From Pholiota molesta (Eukaryota; Basidiomycota; Agaricomycetes; Agaricales; Strophariaceae): DNA of 55,645 nt. Position 1 is the stretch's first letter, and every line of letters starts with the position of its first letter. The notes beneath the pieces were generated by a model. The model made no database searches and had not been told where the DNA came from. It saw only the letters and a program-made list of their open reading frames with translations. Position numbers and translations under genes: made by a program. The DNA is taken from assembly GCA_014925825.1 (NCBI GenBank), contig JACGCK010000267.1, positions 1 through 55,645 on the forward strand, written 5' to 3'. This document shows, one piece after another, positions 37,221-48,807 of this stretch.

Positions 37221-38844
37221 GTTTTCTTCGTGTACATCATCATCATCATGGTCGACTCTAGCCTGCGTCGAATATGTCCTACACCCTGCTCGTTCTGAGA
37301 CCGTCAATGCATACAAGCTGCGCACTCTACATAGGCTTGGGAGCGAAATTCATACTGGGTTTAGATCTCCTAGTCATTAATGTCGTGGTCGAGTCACAAA
37401 AGCATCCAAGCCCAAAAGATGTTGATTTCCTGCCAACATTTCTCCTAGTTGGAATCAAGCTTTCGCTTCATGTTCAAGCGTACGCGTAACCACTGACTGC
37501 TTGTCGCTTGCTGCTGAATATATATTGACAACTCAGTACTCGACATTCTGTTTTCGTTTCTCGCTTTCCGAATCTGGTGCTACTAGTCCTTTCCGCTCGC
37601 GTCTATCTTAGGCTTCCCCTTTCTCTGCGTCAATGTTTTATAGAAAGCTGGGAGTTTGCTCAGTATCCGTGTTCACTGGTTGCTATACATACCACTGGTT
37701 TATACGCTTATCACGGCTGCGCAGAGTGTCAATTTACTAGGAGCAGTCGGCTGTAGCGCGCGCCGCAATCTGGGATTTAAATCTGCGTTTAGAGCCAGAT
37801 AAAGGTTATCCAAGTCCTATTGATCAGCGATTAAAGATGTCTTGGAGGTTATAATACTTTTTTCCCGAAGCTTGTGCCACTGGCGGGTGATCCCCTTCTC
37901 CGTTTTACCCAAGTTAGCTGCCAGTCTGCGGTACGATCTATTTGGGCGGCTCCGAACGAATAAGCTCTACCTAGTACTCTAACTGTCTCGCGTCCTCAGT
38001 ACTTAATCTGTGCGCCCGAGCTTGTCTTTAAGCCTGCCGCTAAGGTTCCGCACGAACTCGGATCTGCCGCTCGAAGTCTATCCATTGGCATGAACAGGTA
38101 TGATGGTACTGTATAACATCTTATTAGCTTACAGCACACGCGGGTGTATGGGCAAGGCACTGCGGAAGGGGGCTGTAGCGGCGCCTAACTAATACCGTGC
38201 CGCACCCAAACATTTGTACCGTAGCCATCCATCGATGATCGACCATCACCCACTCAAGAAGGATTGCTCAATCACATTATGAAAGTCAGATTTGGAATGC
38301 AGAATCAATTTATCAGTGATACGGCCGTCATGATCCTACTTTCGTCAGACAGCGGCGAACAATCACATTTCTGGCAAGAACAATTCGAAAGAAGAAAGAA
38401 AGTTCTGCGAAAAAGAGAGATTACTTACCTGGATTGAATGGGTCGATAAATTCGAACGGAACATTTTAATGAACAAGCAATCTTCAATGCCGATCCTCCA
38501 TCATGGTCGGGGAGGACTCAGGACGAGGACAAGGCGGATCAAACCTTCGGGCCGGATTTAAGTCCGAAAAAGGAATGAATGTTTGCATGACGCTGTGGTG
38601 GAAATAATACGCGCTTGTTGGTGGCGAGCCTAAATGGCGCGAAGGGCGTAGGATCATGGATTGAAGAAAAGGGTCAGCCGCTAGAGAACGGGCGGGTGGT
38701 GGTACGGAACATTGATCGAGGATCCAGAAACGGCCAGAAATGCTGAAAGATCGAAATACATAAAGCTTGCATGAACACCTTGTCCTCCCTCCTCCAGCAG
38801 ATAGAAAAGCGTACGGCGCCCAACTCGCCTTTCGTGGCTCACTG
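37221..38844. other. intergenic region between the RING and TPT-transporter genes
   Basis: Divergent promoters for both neighbours. At about 37843-37975 (minus) a short open stretch reads RRLAANLGKTEKGITRQWHK before a stop; it is flanked by further stops and may be a gene or element relic. No complete open frame or terminal repeats were seen. Confidence 0.4.
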
Positions 38845-40859
38845 ATGTCTTCCACACCCTCGTTTATCGTTACTTCCCCATCTGAGCAGATTGTGATACC
38901 ATCACCGGCTAATGATAGTACTGCCGAGCTACAGCCTTCGCCGCCAATGCGGGCGCCTGCCATTTCTGACCTCGCCGACAAGGATCTCTCTACAAATGCC
39001 CCAGCGAGTCCCCCGTCCAAATCACGATCTGTCACTCCACGCCCAGCGGACTTCATGCGCCAGCCACCGCTCCCCTCTCAAATTCAGAGCTACGAGCAGG
39101 AGAAGGAGCAACCATTGGTCGGCAGCTTTGCGTGGCTCCGGCGGGGAAATTCACCGCCCACGTTACCTGAAAGCGAGGCCCAGGAATTGAATCGTGTCTT
39201 GCGCGGTCGGGCGTTGAGAGTGAATACTCTCCACCAGCGCGTGTACCATAGCCAGGATCTCTCGCCGCTAACATACCCGCCCGACGATTACGCATCGCGC
39301 TCCGACTTGTTAGCGACCACTGAATTCGACATCGATAAAGATTTCCTCCTGCAACAGAGTCCGCCCCTCCTTCCTTCGCCATCCAAAGCCAGGTTTCTGC
39401 CCAGTAGCCATGTTAGCCGTTCGCCAATAGGCTACTTGCTACGAAAGGTCATTTCTCTCCCCGACTCTCCTCAAGCCTGGCTTGGACTGTATTTCGTTCT
39501 CAATCTGACTCTGACTTTGTACAACAAATCTGTGCTTATGCACTTCCCGTTCCCCTACACATTGACCGCCATTCATGCTCTCTGCGGGACCATCGGAACG
39601 TTTGTACTTCTACGGCTGGAGTCCACCGAAAATGGGACACGTCCAGGTTCTCGTCTAATGGCTCCGAATCTCATGCCCAACCTTTCTGGCAAAGAATTGA
39701 TTGTGTTATTTCTATTCAGCATCTTGTACACCGTGAATATCATTGTCAGTAATGCTTCACTGCGATTGGTGACAGTTCCGGTACGTATATCATCTATCAG
39801 TATCTATTCTTAAGACTTGGAGCTCTGATACATTCTCCCAGTTCCATCAAGTCGTCCGTGCGTCGACTCCGTTCTTCACGATTATGTTTGCTGCCGTACT
39901 CCTCGGACGGCGCTGCAGCAGAAGAAAACTGCTCTCTCTCATCCCCGTAGTTGCAGGTGTAGGATTTGCGTCAGTCTTTTTTAATTCCCTTCCATCCAGA
40001 GATACATCTAATCTGTTGCCATTTGCATCCATTAGGACATATGGAGATTATTATTTTACAGCGTTTGGCTTCTTCTTGACACTCCTGGGAACGCTGCTGG
40101 CCGCACTGAAAACTACGCTTACGAACGTTATTCTAGTAAAGCCGACGACGTCAACGCTCCCTGTATCGTCAGAATCAAACTACCCACTCCCAGATGAATC
40201 GACGGGCACCCAGTCCGCATTCCCGCCCAATTTCTTCTCCGCTCTGGCGGCGCTGGCCATGAACCACATGTTCCCTCCCTCCCCCTCCTCGTCCCCAGCC
40301 TACCCCACTAAACCTCTCACACCCGCTGCACCCCCGCTTTCGGCCCCCCTTTCGCTCCCGAAGCTGACACTGAGTCCGTTGCATCTGCTCTACCTCCTCT
40401 CACCACTGGCGTTCATACAGACGATGCTTCTCGCCCATTATACAGGGGAGCTCGATCGTGTGCGGTGGCACCTCTTCAATAGTGCATCCGAAGCCGCTGG
40501 ACTAGATACAGCCGCTGCGTCTAAAAACAACTTGTGGTTGATCTTAAATGGCGTCCTCGCGTTCTTCTTGAACGTGGTGAGCTTCAACGCGAATCGACGC
40601 GTTGGGCCGCTTGCGATGAGCGTTGCTGGTAAGTAACTTCGTTCAATTAACTATCTTGGCGATGTGATGCTCATGATTTTTTTTTGGTAAACCAGCCAAC
40701 GTTAAACAGGTGCTCACTATACTGTGCGCAGTCACTATCTTTGATCTGACGATCACGCTTGCGAACGGTGTTGGTATTGCGCTGACGCTGCTCGGCGGCG
40801 CTCTCTACGCCGCTGTCGAGCTGCGAGAAAAAGAGGACAGAAAGAGCCGCGTCGGATGA
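38845..40859 (+). CDS. TPT/DMT-family transporter, Sly41-like
   Basis: Multi-pass membrane transporter of the triose-phosphate-translocator family in the drug/metabolite superfamily. The yeast relative Sly41 acts in the ER/Golgi; the substrate here is unknown. Three exons (38845 to about 39780, about 39842-40630, about 40696-40859) give some 630 residues. The first roughly 190 are Ser/Pro-rich and cytosolic. Then come LGLYFVLNLTLTLYNKSVLM, PFPYTLTAIHALCGTIGTFV, LIVLFLFSILYTVNIIVSNA, VVRASTPFFTIMFAAVLLGR, FGFFLTLLGTLLAALKTTLT, FNANRRVGPLAMSVA and the last helix LTLLGGALYAAVELREKE. A Pro/Ser-rich loop of about 70 residues interrupts the C-terminal half. Open frame upstream of 38845 lacks an ATG, so MSSTPSFIVT is taken as start. 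Confidence 0.87.
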
Positions 40860-41665
40860 GCGGGTGCCAGCATCCTTCATCTGTGCATTACACTCTCCGC
40901 ATGGATGCGGTTGTTGACAACGCCGTGCGAAGCAGTCGAGGATAGGCGTATTCACTCCGGGATTTTCTTTGGCGCTTGTATTTTTTTAACCGCCCATCTA
41001 CATTTGTACCATGTTTCGCTGCTTCTTCCCCTCCTTTAGATGCCAGTGTCGCCACTACTCTGATCTTCTCCAAGCACATTCCCTCCTTGCTTCGGGCACT
41101 ACGACTTCCCCTTCGATTTATTTCTAGATTTTTCCATGTATATCTTGACCTTCGACAAACATGTCGGACTACATCCATGCTCCCTTCTTCTTTCCTTCTC
41201 ATCCTACCGAACCATTATTATATTACCATTTCCCCATGCACATTTGTACCAACTACATGCATCCCATATTTATATTTTATATACACTAGCGTATGCGTTC
41301 GTTCGATGGCGCCTACTGTACTACATACAACCTACGATGCAGTATAGAATTTGCATACTGTACCTATATTGCGTATCTGAAACATATAACACCTCTTGCT
41401 TGCACATTTCGGTCAGTTGTAAGTACCGAAATCTTTCAAAAACCGATCTCCCATTTCAGTTGCTTTGATTTTGCTTTGATTCCTTGGACGCTAGAACATA
41501 AAATGTGGCGTGGCAATGCCGGTCCGACATGTTGATGGATTGATTCTCGGAACTTGAAAAGCGATGCCCTTGGCCGCCTGCCAACATCACGGTCTTCGCA
41601 GTGCGCTCAACAAGGTCCATGATAGGTTTGCGTTGAACAGTCAACTTGGTTGGATAAACCTCAAC
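40860..41665. other. region downstream of the transporter
   Basis: C/T- and A/T-rich DNA with scattered stops in all frames. It presumably contains the transporter 3' UTR and the promoter of the small secreted protein gene. No family or repeat is recognisable. Confidence 0.45.
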
Positions 41666-42015
41666 ATGAATCCCACAAAATATTTCCTGCCAGCTCTCTT
41701 CCTCGCCGCCTATTCGACGGCTTGGACGTATCCACAGTGTGAATTCGACTCGGAGTGTCCTGGGGAGAACCAGACTTGCTGCTATCACCGTGGGGTAAGT
41801 AAATATCCAGGCAATTTGTTATGCATCGAGAGAGATGACTGATCACTGATATTGACATACCTTATCTGCCTTATAGACGCGAGGTCTGCCGCCCGCCTTG
41901 TGCATGTCGCGACATCGATGTTCGCTCGTGTAGATCACGATGTATAGAGTACATCCTCGCACTATCTGCATATGTGCACTCCTCTCCACCGCCAAATTTT
42001 TGGAAACGCAACTGA
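41666..42015 (+). CDS. small secreted cysteine-rich protein (candidate effector-like)
   Basis: No family is assigned with certainty. Exon 1 (41666-41794) encodes a signal peptide (MNPTKYFLPALFLAAYSTAW) and then YPQCEFDSECPGENQTCCY, a C-x5-C-x6-CC pattern like the first half of a WAP four-disulfide core. The donor GTAAGT is at 41795. Two acceptors compete. The one before 41884 gives HRGVCRPPCACRDIDVRSCR and stop TGA at 42013-42015 (about 86 residues, five more Cys in the first 16 residues). The one before 41877 gives a shorter tail with two Cys and an earlier stop. The Cys-rich reading is preferred although its acceptor lacks a good pyrimidine tract. Secretion is inferred from the leader. It lies next to another secreted-protein gene on the same strand. 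Confidence 0.6.
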
Positions 42016-42649
42016 GACTCGACCATAATATTCCTATCATGCATCGTCGCACGCCATATGGATAGCATCCTCTGCAAATACTTGTTCCCGCAGCTATTTC
42101 ATATTCAACGCTTCTAGAAAAATCTCGCCGCCACCGGTGCTTCGTTGGAAAAATGTGGACCGGTTTGATCAAGCGAAGAATTCCATACGGAAAGCCTCGC
42201 CCGACGGACGTCGTGCAGCAAAACTCCCAGCGTGAAGGACACTTGAAGCTATGTGCTTCACTCACTATATGCCGCTGACGGCAGCTCGAATCTACGGTGA
42301 CTTGCCCGTCTCTCTGATTTGGGTGTTGTAGCAGCACTGTTTTCATACATGCGCAGCGCAATGGTTCTGGAATGGAATACGGAGCTCTGCACGGCAATCA
42401 CCCGTAATCACGCAAGCCAACAAGTCTCGAGTCTCGCCGTGGTTCAAACGTTCACGCTGTACCCCTATCACAAATAGCGTATCTCTATTTGAAATTACGG
42501 AGACTCGAAGAGTATAAAAGCCTGGCGAAAGTCTACGTTTTCCTGCAAGCTGAGCTTCCACTTCCACCCCGTCTTCGAGTAGCAGGTCTCTCGAACGAAC
42601 AGCCAATCCAACCCACACTCACACCAACGTTTACCAACTCGCATTCATC
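42016..42649 (+). promoter_or_regulatory. promoter region of the secreted-protein gene
   Basis: Contains a clear TATAAAAG box at 42513-42520, 130 bp upstream of the ATG, followed by a C/A-rich leader. No other open frame is convincing. Confidence 0.5.
42513..42520 (+). promoter_or_regulatory. TATA box
   Basis: TATAAAAG, 130 bp before the start codon at 42650, with a C/A-rich 5' leader between. This suits a strongly expressed secreted-protein gene. Confidence 0.55.
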
Positions 42650-43294
42650 ATGTTTTACTCTCGTGGCCCACTATCTCTCTTTGTCGCCCTCTTCTTCTTC
42701 ATTGGCCTCATCTCCGCTTCGCCCGTGCCCCCCAAAGGCCACGCAGCGCCGAAAGCGCAATGCCCGAAGAACCTTCGCCCACGCGCTAACAAGATCTTCC
42801 TTGGCTACAATGGATTTAACGGAACGCCGCGCCACCCTCAGGCCAGCGCAGGTGGAGAGCTAGGTGCCGTGTTCTATATTGCGGATGTACGTATCAATCT
42901 GTCTCCTGTGGTCTCTGTGCTTAACCAATCATCCTTCTAGGCGGTTGATCTGGCGAAGGCCTTCGCACGCGGTGTAGACCCCAGCAAGGATTATGTATGC
43001 CTTGTGTATGCGGACGGCGACGCTTGGGCTCAGCAGCCTAAAGTCTGGGTTCCCGCTACCGCGCCCCGTGGCAATGCTATGAACACCCATTATCCTGGCG
43101 CTGTTTTGTTCGACCACCACACCAACGCCGGACTCCCTGCTGGTTCTCCCCCCGCCGTGTACCAGATGGGCATTCGTCAGGCTCAGATCGCCCGTCTCGG
43201 AGTTACCGTCGAGTGCCATCCCAAGTCGTGCTTCGCCAACGACCACCATACGCTCAACTACGAATCCTTGAAGGCTCACTGGCACATTCAGTAG
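42650..43294 (+). CDS. secreted protein, possible ADP-ribosyltransferase-like fold
   Basis: Two exons (42650-42886 and 42941-43294) give 197 residues. A signal peptide (SLFVALFFFIGLISA) precedes a Pro-rich segment and four cysteines. Residues about 48-100 read KIFLGYNGFNG and then, about 20 residues on, GGELGAVFYIADAVDLAKAF. This arrangement (short YxG motif, then G-E-L-G-x-x-F-Y-x-x-D...A-x-x-F-A) resembles the nucleotide-binding core of small ADP-ribosyltransferase-like proteins, but no catalytic Glu can be fixed and the assignment is tentative. The C-terminal half (PGAVLFDHHTNAGLPAGS, RQAQIARLGVTVECH) is not recognised. It is intact, TATA-driven and has a typical 54-nt intron. It could equally be an unrelated secreted family. 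Confidence 0.7.
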
Positions 43295-43871
43295 ATAGCT
43301 TAAACATCTGCATGCTTGTAATTTATCAGTAATTTATTGGTTGGGTGATAGTGAATTATGTGGTTTGATCTCTTATACGTTCTTAAGTTTGGCTGGTACA
43401 TTCAATCGCAATTTGTTTGATCGTGGTGTTCTTGTGTTCGAATAAGACTCCTTTCAAGTGTAAGCGCACATACTTCTCCTCATTCACTACGCGCTGGGCC
43501 TCATCGAATACGTTTGTCAAACGAGGTCGAACGGCTATGTGACAGTTGTCTCTTGTGCGTATGCCTGCACTTCAACGCACAAAATTAGTTTATGACACCC
43601 TGCCGACGCTCAAACACTTTACCACACAGCGCACACGAAGTCCCTTCTCGAAAGACGATCCGCGTCTAAATATAGACCGATTGTATGATACTTGGAAGTT
43701 ATAAGCATGAAAAGGTGTATATGTAGTCGTTCATTTTTTGAACCTTTATTGCGGAGTACAATCTGAGTCCTAGAATTACATACAATGATGTTTGGAACAA
43801 TAATATCATTTATGCGACGGTTTCGACCTTGGTGAATTTAATCGGATGGGCTTTGGCTGAGCGCGATCAGA
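43295..43871. other. convergent 3' region
   Basis: Lies between the stops of the secreted-protein gene (plus) and the permease (minus). A/T-rich with no open frame of note; presumably two 3' UTRs. Confidence 0.5.
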
Positions 43872-46307
43872 TTAGTGGGTTACATTGTCACGTTTTGCAA
43901 AGTAAAAGTCGGTCAATGAGAGGAGCATCGTCCCAACTGTTCAATGATCATAATGAGTAACAATTAATGGATCAAATGAGCACATACATAGAAAAAAATA
44001 AAGCTGAAAACTGGAGCTTACCCAATATTGCCGCAGTGTAATTCATAGTTCCACCAGACGGATGTTCCGTGTCCGGGAACAGCAAAGTCACAGATAAGAC
44101 CACCATGACAATAGTGGATGCTACCGCTATGGGCAGACTCTATATCGAGGACACAGTTTCAACCATACATCAGAGATAACCCTCGAGATTGAATGATGAG
44201 GAGTGTAGATCATTTACCAGTATACCAAGGGAGAAAGCACTCTTTCTTCTATCGCTCTTGAATGCGCTTCCAAATCTGCTCCCTATTATCGCGATCGTAT
44301 ATGCCACAAATTGGCTAACCACGGCTGAGGAAAATAAGGTTCTGCAGACCGCATTGGTCCCGGCGAATGCAAGCAATCCTAACATCATGGATACGATTAT
44401 AGGCAGCCATGTCGCAATGGACGTGTTCGTTAACGAATTAATTGTTGAAAGACGCCTTGAGAAAAGGCTGCAGTTGAAAGCTCCATCTCTGGAGAAGGCA
44501 GAGATTTGCCGACGAGTATTACTGAGCTAGAAATTGAGACGTTACATCAGAAATACACATTTGAGGGAGATTAGCTGTTTAAAAAAAATTATACCATCGT
44601 TAAACCCATGTTGAACCTTTGATCAACGTCGATTAATTCTGCATCAAGATTCAAGGATATACTCATACGCACTGTAGAATGATGACGAACGTCCAAGTAG
44701 CCAACATCCCTTTGGTCCCAAATGAATTGAGAAGGATCTGAAAACAAGTTATCTACCAATCATTTTGAGAGGACGTGGCGGACGCGTACAGTCGCCATTG
44801 GCTCTCCACTTTGGCTAAACAAAACAGCTCTCAAATCATTTCCCATGCAGAAGGCCAGTACGATGTTCAATCCTGTGGATCAAAAAATTAATATTTAACT
44901 TGACCAAATCAGGAAAGTTATATTGAGATACTTACCCAATCCCATAATAGCAGTCGTGGCCGTAGAGACGATGATAGCATATGGTACTGTGGTTCTGGCG
45001 TTTTTAGAATCTTCAGAGATATGAACGGTAGATGTCGCCCGTCCTAGATCAGAAATTCAATACCTCACATGAAAATAAACTGATTACCGAGACACTGACC
45101 TAACACCCAGAGCGGACTCAAGAACGTCAGAAGGAAAGCAAAGACATTGTCTGTCCATGCTTCATTGACTACTAGACGGTAAGCACAAGTGCCGTTCACA
45201 TTCAGGTAGGTTGGGAATAAGTACTTGCCGTTAGTAAATGTACCAAATACAAATTTGGTAGTGTTAAGCTCAGTCGACGTAGTCGGTAGGCTAATAATTA
45301 GCGCAACCCATAATCTGACACATATATTAAAATAATGAGCGAATCAAAGATGATGTCGGGTTCCACTCCAAGTACTCACGAGACGGAGATGACGACGAAT
45401 GGTAATTGCAACCGAGCCAAAATGACGGGGTTGAGGCTGCACGCCACACCCTGGAAGATGAGCAGTCCACAGAACACTCCGCTGCAAGCACATTAGCTAG
45501 TTTATCCACGAAGACAATGTAATGAAATAATTGCTACTCACTAAGTCTGAGCCATCGTAGGTTGGAACATAAATCCAGAACCAATCATTGAAGCAGCCAT
45601 AATCTGCAGTGCGCAAGCCCATGCTATCGACGCCACGGTGGTAATATTCCCAATTGTATTGGCGTCTACGAAAATGGGTCATGAGAGCCATGTTCTCGAC
45701 GTAGCATTGAAACATACATCCTGCCATCCATGAAAGCAGTCGCCTTGATTTTGATGGAGAGTATATCAAGGTCGCCTTATACGCGCCGCCAGCGTTAGGT
45801 GTCGCTGACACGACCTCAGCGATTGCGAGAGAAATAACAGTCATAAAGATGCCGCAGACTAGCCACTGTCAATGTTCCCTCATAATATGAGATATAGAAA
45901 TTTGGGAGTAGCCGCCAAACACTTACAGCCCAAATCATGCCATGCGTTCCCCCACCCGGGATCGAGAATACAAGAACGGAGCTAACGATAAGAGGATTAA
46001 TCATTTTTTGAGGAAATTGGTATAGAAATTAAACTGACGCTATGGATGGGACTATAGCAATGACGTTGAAGCTCATACAAAAGATTTGCAGGCTGCTGAA
46101 GATTTGTTTAACATTTTCTGCTCGCGCATACGCCCCAAAAAATATTCATGTTGAACGCATTGAAACATGTTGAAGCTTGGTAAAAACATGAAACGACGAA
46201 CCTCTAGAGCTGCCGAGCAACCCTTCATCTTTTTCATGAGAGAGTGAGGAATGGCTAGCACCGATGCTGGCAGAGCGCTTCGTTGGGAAGTCCTCGATGT
46301 CGGACAT
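43872..46307 (-). CDS. amino-acid/GABA permease (APC superfamily)
   Basis: Plasma-membrane or vacuolar amino-acid/polyamine/choline-type permease. About fourteen short exons join in phase. The N-terminus is MSDIEDFPTKRSASIG. It continues FSSLQIFCMSFNVIAIVPSI, VLVFSIPGGGTHGMIWAW, ISLAIAEVVSATPNAGGAYK (the helix-2/3 signature of the family), NTIGNITTVASIAWACALQI, DNVFAFLLTFLSPLWVLG and GRATSTVHISEDSKNARTTV (the conserved HISEE-like loop). Further on are TRRQISAFSRDGAFN and IIVSMMLGLLAFAG, ending AKRDNVTH. One exon between two introns is only about 22 nt (FNMGLTM). An in-frame 60-odd-nt segment after FVFGTFTN may be a GC-AG intron. Typical length (about 530) and 12 expected membrane spans. Substrate unassigned. 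Confidence 0.87.
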
Positions 46308-47127
46308 CTCTCCAGTTAATATATGCCTATGGTCAGATTTTCAAATGCGAAAGGAGACCAAACTGCAGATGATGACTGTTCGAAAACGGGAGTGGGTAGT
46401 TCGCGAAGTGGCGCGACCTTACCTTGCAACAGACATTTAAAGCGAGCAACATGCCGTGGGCAGACTTAGCTCTGCGCAGCAACCCTGGCATTCCGTTGCC
46501 TCATTCGAGCTCATTTGCCCATGATGCATCTCAAAATTAGACAGGCGCTAAAAATACTCTCGAGGATGCAATCAGTGGACAAGTCAAGTGGAGTCGAGAT
46601 CTAATCTTATCAGGAAATAGCAAGGTTATTAGACTTAATCTCACCTCCAAGGGTGAAGCATCGAGTTCATCTTCGATAAATGGTTCGCAAGAGAACCAAG
46701 GGCGCGTCGACGTCTTACGAACTTGACAAGTTGGCAACTTGGCTCGTAAGTGTGCTTATTCGTTGAAGGCGATGTTTAAGCGCCCGAAGCAGGGCATGAT
46801 CTTGTACCTTGTTCGACCTGGAGCTTGAAAAGGGAATATGGTCCTTGTGAAAGGAGATGAATGGGCCAAAGACGGAGGTATGAACTTCTGTGGAGGAAAA
46901 GACGGGGCTGAGAAATTGATTATGTTACAGTTCAACAATACCTGACATATGAAAACGAGAACATAGAAAACAAAAACAAAGGCTCGGAACTAGAAGAGCG
47001 TAAACCAGGAGCAAAAAATCTCAAATGCCTGTCTCCCGCATAGCACAGCAATACTCCACATAGATGGAATAACAAGAAATCACCAAAAATATATAGCAAA
47101 GCGTTGATACATCAGAAAAACACGGAT
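46308..47127. other. region upstream of the permease
   Basis: Holds the permease promoter and the 3' UTR of the BAH-PHD gene. Short open frames here show no family features, and no TATA box is clear. Confidence 0.45.
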
Positions 47128-48807
47128 TCAAATAGCACTCTTACATTCCGGACAGACAACAGGTGGCAGCGCCTTCCTTGCACCCCCAAGTTTGACGATT
47201 GCGTTGGCCACACCAAGCTTGTCTTTAGAAGGACCAAAGACCAGCTCTTCCCAGTCCTCAGGCACGGCACTGCCTTCCAGGATCTGGTACACAAGTCTTC
47301 GCGCGCGCGTCACGAATGCAAGGTTTCCTGAGATACCACCCGAGACAAAAGCACCTCCGCGGACCATGGGCTGTTGAGCGGTCTCCAATAGCGCGGGCGG
47401 GATTTCCGCAAGTATGGCTGCCAGAGAGCGCGGTTCCTGGACGAGCGCTTCGTGCGATGTAGAAGTTGGCGCCTTCTTCGACGGGCGGCCGCGTCGCTTT
47501 TTCTTCGGCGGCTGGTTTGAGTCGTCGTCGTCGTCCGGTACCAGGGAGGATACAACAGTGAGAGGAATAAGGGACTCGAGGTCGACGACGTCATCTGTGT
47601 CGGGGGAGCATGCGAGAAGGCGCAGCGCTCGGCTCGAGGATGAAGGTCCCGATTGTACTTCAATCTTTAGTGTCCTTTTAACCTGAGCAACGGGAGATGC
47701 GTGCTTCCTGGCGCTCCTCAAAGCGGGTTTTTGCGATGGGGTTGAGGGGTTGGAGACAATAACACTCTGAGACTGAGAAGTGGATGAGCTTTCTTTGCTT
47801 TTTGCAGCTAGCAAACAACTTTGATGGTACGCTCGTCGACATGAGGGGCGCGGACAGAAGTGCATTATCATATCATGTGAATTGTCATTAGGGTTATAGG
47901 GATTCTGGCATAAACATCCTGACGATCCAGGTTTTGGCTGCGAAAGGATGAGTTGCGTTAGATAACAATGTTCATGAATACAACATTGAGACATGTTACT
48001 TTGAGGGTCCGGGCTTTATACTCAAAGGTGTAGCGGCGATAGAATTGGTTTCTTGCAATGAATTCTTGCTCAGGATCATTTTCGTCGAAGTTGATAACCG
48101 AGACAACAGCTATGGGGGAATGAGATGGGAAAGGAGAACCAAACGGACGACTAACCGTCAAACGACTCTGACTCAATAAAGTCGTAGTGGTCTGCGTATA
48201 TTCTTTCGAATCGGCCAACAGTTGCAGCCTTGCTACACCAGTGTTAGGGATAAAGTATTGTTGAATCAAGATTGAACAGGATCTCACAATGATTTAATCA
48301 CGTCGGCCACATCTTTTCCTGAATAATACCATTGCACCTTGGCCCATACCTGATGAGCAGAGTTAGACAAAGAATATGTGAGATTAGGAAATACTCACGG
48401 TGTTTGTGCCATCTGGATGTATCTGTGCGCGTATATCCTTGATTGTCGCTACCCAATACTCCCATTCTTCGATTTCAGTTCCAGGTTCGCGTCCGTTAGG
48501 AAGTATCGTCGCGCTTGTAGTCTGCTCGATTGGATTATTTCAACGGAAAGGCGGCTGTACACATACATATCCTCCTTTTTGAACATATGTTCTATATTGT
48601 CATCCTTGTCATTGACTGGAACCATTGGGATCGAAATGTTGAATCGAGTTTAGTCCGAGGATAACACTATATGAGCTTGGTACACTCACTAAGAAAAGAT
48701 CCAAACGGTTTCATGCCCTGCCATTTCTCCGCATCCAAAGGCGTATCCAATTGCCCCTTCTTTCTGGATGTGCGACCTTTCTTGGTTCGAGCGCGATTCG
48801 TAGCCAT
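47128..48807 (-). CDS. BAH-PHD chromatin protein with a split PHD finger and AT-hook
   Basis: Probable nuclear histone-reader or corepressor component. It starts MATNRARTKKGRTSRKKGQL (ATG 48807). The BAH domain spans several exons, with EIEEWEYWVATIKDIRAQI, NTVWAKVQWYYSGKDVADVI and FDAVVSVINFDENDPEQEFI followed by FYRRYTFEYKARTLK. The PHD begins GCLCQNPYNPND, HFCPRPSCRRAYHQSC, which supplies C-x-C, C-x4-C and H-x2-C. The final C-x2-C appears only at the extreme C-terminus (PPVVCPECKSAI), about 220 residues later. The intervening exon-encoded segment is Ser/Lys-rich, carries an AT-hook-like KKKRRGRPSKK and then a helical, globular-looking stretch (FVTRARRLVYQILEGSAVP). The gene is divergent from the battenin gene (365 bp apart). 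No frameshift seen. Confidence 0.85.
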
